This document shows positions 1 to 7,305 of a DNA stretch of 64,000 nucleotides, piece after piece; positions within the stretch are counted from its first letter, which is position 1, and every line of letters starts with the position of its first letter. The translations under genes and the position numbers were made by a program. The notes under the pieces were generated by a model. That model was not told where the DNA came from, did no database searches, and was given only the letters and a program-made list of their open reading frames with translations. Source of the DNA: an uncultured Alphaproteobacteria bacterium (lineage in GTDB: Bacteria > Pseudomonadota > Alphaproteobacteria > Paracaedibacterales > CAITNM01). The stretch is taken from contig CAIQTY010000047.1 of assembly GCA_903874955.1 (NCBI GenBank), positions 48,101 through 112,100 of the forward strand, in the 5' to 3' direction.

Positions 1-100
1 CAATCTACAGAAGAAACACAAACACAGATATGTTACTAAATTTTACCTTTTTAACAAATTATAGGGTAATTTTTACGAAACTTTGCTAGATCTATAGGCT

Positions 101-514
101 ATGAATAGTTTTGTTTTTGATTTGAAATCAATTGCAGAAGTAGGGAAACAAATTGCTTGTTCTTTGCGTCCAGGCTTGCCTCTTTTGCTATATGGCCAAA
201 TGGGTGCCGGTAAAACAACTTTAACCAAACGTATAGTAGCGTCTTTAGGGTGCGATGAAGAAGTGACGAGTCCAACCTATACCTTGATGCAATCATATCA
301 GACAAATCTGGGTGAGTTATGGCATGTTGACCTATACAGACTAGAAGGATCCCATCAAATTGATGAATTGGGACTCGATGAACTAAACATGAATAGTATG
401 TTGATTATTGAATGGCCAGAAAGATTGGGGTTTAAGGTGTTTTCAAAATACTTAAAAGCAAACCTTAGCGTTCAGGGAAATAATCGCAAATTGATTTGGG
501 AGATAATTGAATGA
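101..514 (+). CDS. tsaE: tRNA threonylcarbamoyladenosine biosynthesis ATPase TsaE
   Basis: TsaE is the small ATPase that works with TsaB and TsaD in making the t6A modification of ANN-decoding tRNAs in the cytoplasm. The 137-residue length is normal for the family. A Walker A loop, GQMGAGKTT, lies at residues 32-40, followed by the family signature SPTYTLMQSY and the HVDLYRL and IIEWPERL segments. The ATG start follows a long AT-rich leader. The stop overlaps the amgK start (ATGA), so translation is probably coupled. The partner TsaD is encoded at about 12 kb on the other strand. The tsaE-amgK-murU order is common in alphaproteobacteria. The call is firm. Confidence 0.95.
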   Translation: MNSFVFDLKSIAEVGKQIACSLRPGLPLLLYGQMGAGKTTLTKRIVASLGCDEEVTSPTYTLMQSYQTNLGELWHVDLYRLEGSHQIDELGLDELNMNSMLIIEWPERLGFKVFSKYLKANLSVQGNNRKLIWEIIE

Positions 515-1491
515 ATGAACGTATGCCCAGTTTTTTGCAAAAGTATGAGCATTTTGAAAAGCAGTACTTAACAGCAGATTTTTCTCCTCGAAAATATTTT
601 AGATGGCACCATGAAAAAACCTCCTTAATTTTGATGGATTCCCCAGATCTTGATTCTCTTAATGCTTTTGTAAGCGTTGATCGATACCTTAGATCAATAG
701 GTTTAAATGCACCGGAGATTTATGAAATTGATCAGCAAAACGGATACCTTCTTTTGGAAGACTTTGGTGATGCAACTTTTACTAGGGTATTGCAAGAAAG
801 CCCAAGACGAGAGCATGAAATTTATCAATCAGCTGTTTGCGTATTAACTTATTTACTTGAACGCACAAGCGAACAGCTTCCTTTTCTCAAAGACTATACA
901 GTTGATTTTGGGGTCTCTAAGATAGAGCAATTTTTAAATCATTATTATCCAGAAATTATGGAAACTGAGATCGGTAGTGAAGCAAGAGATAATTTTATTA
1001 AAGCTTGGAAAACTCCTTTAGCTCAGGCACTTCAGGCAAAAAAAACAATATTTTTGCGTGACTATCACGTAGACAATTTAATGGATTTACCTTTAAGAGA
1101 TTCCCCAAAAAATGTTGGTTTGCTTGATTTTCAAGATGCCATGTGGGCGCCCATTGCCCTTGATTTTGTCTCACTCATTGAAGATGCTCGAAGAAGCTTA
1201 GATGATGAGCTTACGAACCAGATGTGGAAAAAATTTTTAGATTCTCATCCCAAAGGTGATCATGAAGAAATTTATATATCAGGACTTGTTTTAAGTGCAG
1301 TCCGACATATTCGTATTATCGGACTGTTTACTAGAGTAGCAAGACAAAAAGGGGATAAGAGATTCTTGTCAAGAATTCCCCATCTCTGGACTCTTTTTGA
1401 ACGCTGCTGCAAAATCAGCGAACTAAGCCCAGTAAAAGAATGGTTCGATCTGAACGTGCCAAAAGCAAAAAGAGTTATTCCTGCTATATGA
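511..1491 (+). CDS. amgK: Anomeric N-acetylmuramate/N-acetylglucosamine kinase AmgK (APH-fold)
   Basis: AmgK phosphorylates the anomeric carbon of MurNAc or GlcNAc released from peptidoglycan, feeding the MurU bypass to UDP-MurNAc. The protein has the aminoglycoside-phosphotransferase/choline-kinase fold. A catalytic-loop segment, DYHVDNLM, has His186, Asp188 and Asn189, and a metal-binding Asp206 sits in LLDFQDA. The length (326 aa) fits the family. It overlaps tsaE by ATGA at its start and murU by ATGA at its end, so the three genes form a tightly coupled operon. The context separates it from other APH-fold kinases; substrate identity is inferred from that context. Confidence 0.88.
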   Translation: MNERMPSFLQKYEHFEKQYLTADFSPRKYFRWHHEKTSLILMDSPDLDSLNAFVSVDRYLRSIGLNAPEIYEIDQQNGYLLLEDFGDATFTRVLQESPRREHEIYQSAVCVLTYLLERTSEQLPFLKDYTVDFGVSKIEQFLNHYYPEIMETEIGSEARDNFIKAWKTPLAQALQAKKTIFLRDYHVDNLMDLPLRDSPKNVGLLDFQDAMWAPIALDFVSLIEDARRSLDDELTNQMWKKFLDSHPKGDHEEIYISGLVLSAVRHIRIIGLFTRVARQKGDKRFLSRIPHLWTLFERCCKISELSPVKEWFDLNVPKAKRVIPAI

Positions 1492-2198
1492 GTAAATTTT
1501 CTTCAACAGCAATGGTTTTAGCGGCAGGCCTTGGTAAGCGTTTGGGAGATATTACTAAAAACACACCCAAACCGCTGGTTTCTATAGGTAATACGTGTTG
1601 TCTGGACATATCAATTCATGCTTTAAAGAAAGCCGGATTTAAAAGGATCATCATTAACACCCATTACTTAGCTGAGCAAATTGAGGAATACGTTAGACGT
1701 TACAGCGATATAGAAATTATATTAAGCTATGAACCGGTGTTGCTTGAAACCGCTGGTGGTGTTCGCAATGTTTTAAGTGAATTCGAAGGAAAACCTTTTG
1801 TCGTTGTAAACGCCGACATGTACTGGGTTGATTCAAATCCTTCAGTTATTCAGCAATTGATAAAAGCAATGCAAGAAACCGATGATTTTTGCTTAGCTGT
1901 AACCCCCTTGCAAAATGCACAGGGACATTCAGGAAAAGGCGATTTCGTCATCGAGAATGGTCTTTTGCGCCGTCCAGTTGACACGGATCCTACTGAAAAT
2001 CGATATGTTTATATAGGTGCGCAGATTATTAATCCGCGCGTTATACAACCACTAAGCATAGAGCCTCAGTCTCTTCAGGGACTCTATTTCCAAGCTTGCG
2101 CGAAAAAAACACTTAAAGGTGTTATTTTTGACGGAACTTGGATCGATGTTGGTAGTGTTTCTGGTCTAGAAATCGCTAGAAAATACATTAAAGATTAA
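1488..2198 (+). CDS. murU: N-acetylmuramate-1-phosphate uridylyltransferase MurU
   Basis: MurU transfers UMP to MurNAc-1-phosphate to make UDP-MurNAc in the cell-wall recycling route, directly after AmgK. The nucleotidyltransferase signature LAAGLGKRLGD lies at residues 11-21 and is followed by NTPKPLV. The downstream VVNADMYW segment carries the metal-binding Asp. An upstream in-frame start at 1440 exists, but the ATG at 1488 overlaps the amgK stop as ATGA, puts the signature at the usual distance and matches the family length (236 aa), so I chose it. It is the last gene of the operon. General sugar-nucleotidyltransferase activity is certain; the MurU assignment rests on its pairing with amgK. 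Confidence 0.87.
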   Translation: MSKFSSTAMVLAAGLGKRLGDITKNTPKPLVSIGNTCCLDISIHALKKAGFKRIIINTHYLAEQIEEYVRRYSDIEIILSYEPVLLETAGGVRNVLSEFEGKPFVVVNADMYWVDSNPSVIQQLIKAMQETDDFCLAVTPLQNAQGHSGKGDFVIENGLLRRPVDTDPTENRYVYIGAQIINPRVIQPLSIEPQSLQGLYFQACAKKTLKGVIFDGTWIDVGSVSGLEIARKYIKD

Positions 2199-2292
2199 CC
2201 ACGTGCATGTTAATCTTGATTTTTATTGGTTTAACTAATTATTAATACTCCTCATGTGACAATAAAACTACCAAAAAAGTTTTTTGTGTACC

Positions 2293-2727
2293 ATGAAAGC
2301 TGTATCATTTTTACTATGTGTTATCTTAAATTCCTTATTCTGTGACGTGGATGATTCAAAACTTCGTGAAAGGGGCGCTTCTAGGGGAGTTATTAATATT
2401 CCTTCATTTTGGGAATCTGAAAACCAAGAAAAAGAAGAAAAACGCAGAAAAAAATTCAGGCTGGGCAGTGGATCTAAAAAAGAGGGATCTAAAACGCGTA
2501 TGCCGATGCAAAAAACTATCGTTACACCAGATGATAAAATAAAAATGGGCACAGAACCTCCTGCATACAAAAGAAAAAGAGACGAAGAAATTAAATTTGT
2601 AGAAAATAAAAAACCATCAATAATTTCACAAGTTCGTTATCCAAATTTTGCGTCAGAAGACAACAAAAACTTTTTTTACACCAATAATTCATTTTCTTAT
2701 GTGCAGAAAAAGATTTCAGTTTCCTAA
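2293..2727 (+). CDS. Small exported lysine-rich protein, function unknown
   Basis: I do not recognise this 144-residue protein. It begins with a short hydrophobic segment (MKAVSFLLCVILNSLFC) that looks like a signal peptide. If Cys17 were lipidated it could be a lipoprotein, but the lipobox NSLFC is poor. The mature part is rich in Lys, Arg and Glu, with a basic run around residues 45-65, and appears disordered. A TTG codon at 2284 could extend it by three residues, but the ATG at 2293 is preferred. It stands alone between murU and the CNBD-permease gene, about 70 bases upstream of the latter. A real gene is likely but not certain. Confidence 0.5.
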   Translation: MKAVSFLLCVILNSLFCDVDDSKLRERGASRGVINIPSFWESENQEKEEKRRKKFRLGSGSKKEGSKTRMPMQKTIVTPDDKIKMGTEPPAYKRKRDEEIKFVENKKPSIISQVRYPNFASEDNKNFFYTNNSFSYVQKKISVS

Positions 2728-2799
2728 ATTGAAGGTCTCTTATTAATAAAAAATTTAATAAAAGTTGAGATAATTGAAAAAATACTAACTGAAAACTCT

Positions 2800-4656
2800 G
2801 TGACATCGTCAACTGCTTTTAATACATTAGACTTTCTAAAACCTCTTCAACGAGCAAGACTTGCAACTATAGCTGCAGAGCAAACTGTCCAGTCCGGAGA
2901 AGTTATTTTTGAAGAAGGCAAGGATTCCGATTATTTTTATGTTCTGTTATCTGGTGAAGTCAAAATCGAAAATAAAATACGCAGTGAAATAATTTATAAA
3001 GATAATTTTTTTGGCACTGAAGTCCCCTGTGGAATTGAACAATATCTTTTCACAGCAACTGCCAGAAATGAATCTAAAGTCCTCAAAATAAAAAAAGATT
3101 CACTATACGATGCGATTGATGCCTATGATCTGCAAAAATTCCAAAAACGATTTTTACAAAATTTTGTTGGAGCTTTTTATCCAGAAAATTTTTTAGTTTT
3201 TAAAAAAGATCTCTCAGAACGATTGCTCAATGAGGCTAATCGCTTTTGGATAGAGGGCATTGGCTGGATTATGTCGGCGATAGCTCCATTTATTGTCTAT
3301 TGGCTAGTACACAAAAGTAGCATGAGCTATCAGTGTCAAGTTTTTCTATCAATTTTATCCGCTTGGTCAATCATCACATCATTTAGGTTAATGTCAGACT
3401 ACGTGGCAACAATGCTTACGATATTTCTGCTTATTGCTGGGGGGGTCGTTAAAACAAAGGTAATATTGGCGGGATTTAGTTCTGGTAATTTTATTATCGC
3501 TTTAAGTCTATTGGGGCTTGCAAGTGTTCTGGTTTCTTCAGGTGTTGCCTACCGATTGATGATTCAAATTTTAAAATTTTTTCGCCCAACCTATTTTGGT
3601 GATAATATTCTTATGCTTGCGCTCGGAGGGTGGCTAACACTAGGCGTACCATCATTTCTATTGCGCGCAGATATGATGAAAATATTCTTTCACGATACAC
3701 TGCACATTAGAAATCTCTCGAATGATTCTAAGCAAGCCCAAGCACTTGGCTTTAGTGCATATTGCGGTATAGGTATCTTTTCGCAAAGTATTTTAAGTTC
3801 ATCAATGATGCACTTCGTATTATTGGGGTTGTTTTGGGGACAATATGCTACTCAATTCGACTGGTCAGGATGGCTATATGCATCATTAGGTCCTCTCGCA
3901 GTGATATTACTAGGATACTTTATAATTTTATATTGCATGCCAGGAAAAAAAATTGGTTATAAAAATGAACAAAATATTTCACGTCAAGCGCACTTAGAGC
4001 AAATTCTCAAAATTTTAGGGCCTGCTACTTCAACTGAAAAAGCTTCATTCGTTTGTATGTTTGCAGCAATTCTTAGCCTTGCGACCGTGAGCATACATGG
4101 CATTGAACCAGATGTTATATGTTTACTGATCTTGTTATTTTTATTTGCATTTCATTTTATGAATGATAAGGGCTTTCAAAGTCGCATCAAATGGGATTTT
4201 CTCATTTTTATGTGTGGACTATCTGGAATTGCATTTGCTGCAGATGACGTTGGTCTTATAAATTGGCTTGAAGACAATACGAAGTGGATGACTGAATATT
4301 TAAATAATCATTTTTTTGCCTTAACAAGCTTTATGATTATACTCACGTTCATTTTTCAACTTACTCTTCCAAGAGACGTTAATATCAACATATTAAGCAT
4401 TATGTTTATTCCTTTGTTCCAAAAGAATGGAATCACTCCATGGGTGGCTGTTTACATTATTAACACAATTGGAAGAATTTGGTTTTTTGAATACCAAGAA
4501 CCGGAATATCGCATTTTTGCTAAAGACGGAAAGCATTACTCAGTCGAATCCGCTAATAATTTAAAAAATATGCGGCTGATACTAAATATATTTTATGTGC
4601 TCTCGATATACATAGGCATTTACTACTGGAAATGGATTGGGATATTGCCTTGGTAG
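2800..4656 (+). CDS. Cyclic-nucleotide-binding domain fused to a DASS/SLC13-like permease
   Basis: Residues 10-125 form a cyclic nucleotide-binding (Crp/CAP_ED) domain, with the hallmark run of an in-flow EEGKDSDYFYVLLSGEVKI segment. The arginine-containing phosphate-binding cassette of typical cNMP binders is not evident, so ligand binding is uncertain. From about residue 145 to the end there are roughly 12 hydrophobic segments. Their pattern (FSSGNFIIALSLLGLASVL, then SSGVAYRLMI, and a late FQLTLPRD segment) resembles the divalent anion:Na+ symporter (DASS/SLC13, ArsB-NhaD superfamily). The start is GTG at 2800; no ATG lies between it and the upstream in-frame stop. The next gene starts inside its 3' end, and two solute-binding proteins follow. 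The fusion and its partners are unusual; the substrate is unknown. Confidence 0.72.
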   Translation: MTSSTAFNTLDFLKPLQRARLATIAAEQTVQSGEVIFEEGKDSDYFYVLLSGEVKIENKIRSEIIYKDNFFGTEVPCGIEQYLFTATARNESKVLKIKKDSLYDAIDAYDLQKFQKRFLQNFVGAFYPENFLVFKKDLSERLLNEANRFWIEGIGWIMSAIAPFIVYWLVHKSSMSYQCQVFLSILSAWSIITSFRLMSDYVATMLTIFLLIAGGVVKTKVILAGFSSGNFIIALSLLGLASVLVSSGVAYRLMIQILKFFRPTYFGDNILMLALGGWLTLGVPSFLLRADMMKIFFHDTLHIRNLSNDSKQAQALGFSAYCGIGIFSQSILSSSMMHFVLLGLFWGQYATQFDWSGWLYASLGPLAVILLGYFIILYCMPGKKIGYKNEQNISRQAHLEQILKILGPATSTEKASFVCMFAAILSLATVSIHGIEPDVICLLILLFLFAFHFMNDKGFQSRIKWDFLIFMCGLSGIAFAADDVGLINWLEDNTKWMTEYLNNHFFALTSFMIILTFIFQLTLPRDVNINILSIMFIPLFQKNGITPWVAVYIINTIGRIWFFEYQEPEYRIFAKDGKHYSVESANNLKNMRLILNIFYVLSIYIGIYYWKWIGILPW

Positions 4657-5720
4657 AAGATCTGGCGATTGCAAAGAGGAGAGCATTTATCATCAGTGCA
4701 TTAAAAGCGCTGGTTTTTTCAAGTCTTCTCGGCCTTTTATTTCTCTATAACATGAATCGCCCAAGGATAATGGTTCTGCATAGCTATGATCCAACAGTCG
4801 ATCTCGTTAAAGATTTTGAAAATGGTATTAAAAAGTCACTTGAAAATGAAATCGAGCCGTTAGTTGAAACGTATTATATGAATATGCTGAGTAAAAATAC
4901 CATTAAGCAAAAAACAAACGCAGGGCAAGACGCAAAAAGTGCTATTAGCGTTTTTAAACCTAGAATTATCATCGCAGTCGGAGATGAAGCCCAAGAATTT
5001 GCTGCAAAGTTTTATGTCGGAAGAAAAAAAATAAGGGTTATTTTTTGTGGAGTAAAAGGAGATTTTAAAAAATTTGGATATGATCCTGGTAAAAATGTTG
5101 CAGGTATTCTTGAAGTTCCCCCTACAGCTGAAATTAATACTGTAATTAATAATATTCTGCCGCATAAAAAAAACATACGTTTAGCTCATCTGGGTGATGC
5201 GACAACCATGGTAAATCTGACTGAAAAATTATTAGCAGGTCATAGGTGGAATAATGTTCAGTTTATTGATTCCGTTAAGGTGAGTGATTTCGCAAACTTT
5301 AAAAAGGCAGCAACTATTCTAAATACGAGGTGCGATATTCTTTTGGTTTCAGGGTACAGGGGACTTCAAAATGTTTCAGGAAGTGAACAAGAATCGTCAG
5401 AAGAACTCATGAAATGGTTAGTAACTAACACATCGATTCCAATTTTATCAACTATTGGGTATGCGGTTGAAGAAGGTGCAGGTATTGCGATTTTGCCATC
5501 TGCTTACGAGCAAGGTAGGCTTGCCATGCAAGTTGCATTAAAAATCATGAAAAATATGGATATCTTACCTTGTGTATCCACTAATGTTTTTGCGGTTTTT
5601 CTCAACGATGATCACATAAAAGATCGACAGCTAAATATTGCCCCAATATATAGGTCTTTCGCGGTTAGTATAAAGAAAATATATAGTAAAGATAAAAAAA
5701 ATCAGGAAAGAAACGATTGA
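4632..5720 (+). CDS. Membrane-anchored ABC-type substrate-binding protein (ABC_sub_bind/PF04392-like)
   Basis: An N-terminal membrane anchor (about residues 18-42, ALKALVFSSLLGLLFLYNM) is followed by a periplasmic binding-protein fold beginning IMVLHSYDPTVDLVKDF. Segments IIIAVGDEAQEFAAKF, NVAGILEVPP and GAGIAILPSAYEQGR match the layout of the ABC_sub_bind family, in which two Rossmann-like lobes close on a ligand. There is no ABC ATPase or ABC permease nearby. The ATG lies 25 bases inside the end of the permease gene, which implies translational coupling. The following gene overlaps by ATGA. It may deliver ligand to, or sense ligand for, the CNBD-permease. The family-level call is good; the role is inferred. 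Confidence 0.72.
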   Translation: MDWDIALVEDLAIAKRRAFIISALKALVFSSLLGLLFLYNMNRPRIMVLHSYDPTVDLVKDFENGIKKSLENEIEPLVETYYMNMLSKNTIKQKTNAGQDAKSAISVFKPRIIIAVGDEAQEFAAKFYVGRKKIRVIFCGVKGDFKKFGYDPGKNVAGILEVPPTAEINTVINNILPHKKNIRLAHLGDATTMVNLTEKLLAGHRWNNVQFIDSVKVSDFANFKKAATILNTRCDILLVSGYRGLQNVSGSEQESSEELMKWLVTNTSIPILSTIGYAVEEGAGIAILPSAYEQGRLAMQVALKIMKNMDILPCVSTNVFAVFLNDDHIKDRQLNIAPIYRSFAVSIKKIYSKDKKNQERND

Positions 5721-6640
5721 TGAGCTTTTTTAAAACATTAGTGTTTTGCATCATAGTCTGGATACCATTATTCTCGAAGGTCCAAATTCGCCAGGCTGGG
5801 TCATCGACTATCTATCCATTTGCCTTGAAAGTTGCAGCAGAATTTTCAAAAAATGCTAATCATATAGTACCCTTTTTAGAAAGCACCGGAAGTACTAAGG
5901 GATTTTCATTATTATCGGTAAATGGTGGTGCACTCGATTACGATATTATTGGGTCATCTAGAAAAATCAGACTTGATGAACTTGACAGAATAAAAAAGGC
6001 TGGAATTAACCTATCAGAAATATGCATCGGGCTAGATGGCGTAGTTGCTATTACGCGGAAAAATCAATCCTTATTTAAAAATTTACGTTTAAAAGATATA
6101 AACTTGGCTTTGAAGGAAAAAATTAAGAATAAGCAGAATCAAATTATGGATAATCCCTATAAAACATGGCACGAAATAAATGCTGATTTGCCAAATATTC
6201 CGATTCGTATTCTTATATCACCAAAAAATCATGCAACTCGGGATATGTTTGAATTAATACTTTCCGATGAAATCAGGAAGGCTCCAGAGGTAAGAGAACT
6301 GGATAAATCAGAAATGGATGAATCGCATGAGCTTCTTTTTGATTTTTTAGAAAAAAATGATAATTATATTGCATTCGTTGGTATCAACCGTTTGAACCAT
6401 CACAATGAAAATTTTGAGGCTATTCCTATTGACTCAATAGAACCAACTTTCGCAAATATTCAGAGTGAAAAATACCCACTAACTAGGAAATTATATCTGT
6501 ATGTAAAAACCTATAATTACAAAACAACAGAAGGGCTAAGGGAATATTTAGCAGAATGGCAAAGCTCACGTGCCATAGGCGAAGAAGGCTACCTTACGAA
6601 AATGGGATTGATTCCAATAACGTCTAATAATCAAGACTAG
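5717..6640 (+). CDS. PstS-like phosphate/oxyanion-binding periplasmic protein
   Basis: The protein starts with a short hydrophobic signal (MMSFFKTLVFCIIVWIPLFS) and then QIRQAGSSTIYPF, the PstS-type motif in which the Ser/Thr cluster contacts phosphate. The second anion-binding segment is FLESTGSTKGF near residues 54-64. The segment ATRDMFELIL corresponds to the SGT/F-type hinge region of PBP-like domains. Length (307 aa) is normal. No pstCAB genes are present. Instead the gene overlaps the preceding binding-protein gene and belongs to the same transcription unit as the CNBD-DASS permease. This suggests that the module handles phosphate or a similar oxyanion, which is inference. Confidence 0.75.
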   Translation: MMSFFKTLVFCIIVWIPLFSKVQIRQAGSSTIYPFALKVAAEFSKNANHIVPFLESTGSTKGFSLLSVNGGALDYDIIGSSRKIRLDELDRIKKAGINLSEICIGLDGVVAITRKNQSLFKNLRLKDINLALKEKIKNKQNQIMDNPYKTWHEINADLPNIPIRILISPKNHATRDMFELILSDEIRKAPEVRELDKSEMDESHELLFDFLEKNDNYIAFVGINRLNHHNENFEAIPIDSIEPTFANIQSEKYPLTRKLYLYVKTYNYKTTEGLREYLAEWQSSRAIGEEGYLTKMGLIPITSNNQD

Positions 6641-6748
6641 AAGAAGGTAGCACAGTGGCGCTAGAGGAGAAATTTTCAGAAAAAAAATTCACCTTTTGTA
6701 AAGAAAATTGTGTATATACTTAAAACAGAATCTTAGGTAATTCATAAT

Positions 6749-7270
6749 GTGAAGTTTCTTTTTTTAATTTTTTTTAATCTGGTTCCAGTAAGTTTATTTG
6801 CTGAAATATCAAATGAAAAAATGGCAGAAAAATTTACGCAATTTAAAACATCATCGGCTGCTGCTCAGACTACTTGCGCAAAATCAGTTTTGTTCCTTGA
6901 TCAAATTACTCGTGATTTCCGAACGGAGCTCCATGAAGCAAGAAAAGCAGAAAAAATACAAATGATGGAAAAAATTCTATATACCGGTGGCGGTGTTGGA
7001 GGATTTTCTGGAAGGGACTGCAACCCAACCGAATATGCCATTATGACTGAAGCCGCTGTTATATTAGAGTTGTGGCATAAAAGAAAAGGTACTCGGCAAT
7101 ATTTTATTCATAAAAATTTAAATCATGAAAATGCTAAAGTATTAATGCATTACAATTCTTTAAAATACATAAGTTTAGCTGTTGATAAAATTTCAGATGG
7201 AACGTTAAAAACAGCATTTTTCAAAGATGCTATTAACGATATTGTTACGGATATAAAAAAACAGAGCTAG
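6749..7270 (+). CDS. N-terminal part of an exported protein, separated from the downstream frame by an A7 slippery site
   Basis: The 173-residue product starts with GTG at 6749 and a clear signal peptide (KFLFLIFFNLVPVSLFAE). The frame ends at a TAG at 7268, just after an A-run at 7255-7261. The -1 frame stays open through the run and continues without a stop into the 587-residue ORF ending at 9069. That ORF lacks a signal peptide, so the two probably encode one exported protein of about 770 residues. The A-run is read in frame 0 as A AAA AAA, a slippery heptamer. Alternatives are a disrupted gene or a sequencing error in the homopolymer. The N-terminal part itself matches nothing I recognise. 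Confidence 0.6.
   Translation: MKFLFLIFFNLVPVSLFAEISNEKMAEKFTQFKTSSAAAQTTCAKSVLFLDQITRDFRTELHEARKAEKIQMMEKILYTGGGVGGFSGRDCNPTEYAIMTEAAVILELWHKRKGTRQYFIHKNLNHENAKVLMHYNSLKYISLAVDKISDGTLKTAFFKDAINDIVTDIKKQS
7255..7261 (+). promoter_or_regulatory. Candidate -1 slippery heptamer (A AAA AAA)
   Basis: Seven consecutive A residues are in frame 0 as the last base of ATA followed by AAA AAA. This is the X XXY YYZ arrangement that permits -1 slippage by tRNA-Lys, or transcriptional slippage. Slipping by -1 joins the 6749 frame to the 7306 frame. The frame-0 stop is seven bases after the run. I did not find a convincing stimulatory stem downstream by eye. Confidence 0.4.
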
Positions 7271-7305
7271 ATTTTACTGAACGAAAGCTCCTTGAAACTC
7301 CAGCG

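Noticed and set aside
1440..1487. Upstream in-frame start for murU
   Set aside because: It overlaps amgK by 52 bases; the ATG at 1488 gives a coupled ATGA junction and the normal N-terminus.
2268..2570. 100-aa ORF on the minus strand
   Set aside because: It is a shadow antisense to the small exported protein gene, without start-site or motif support.
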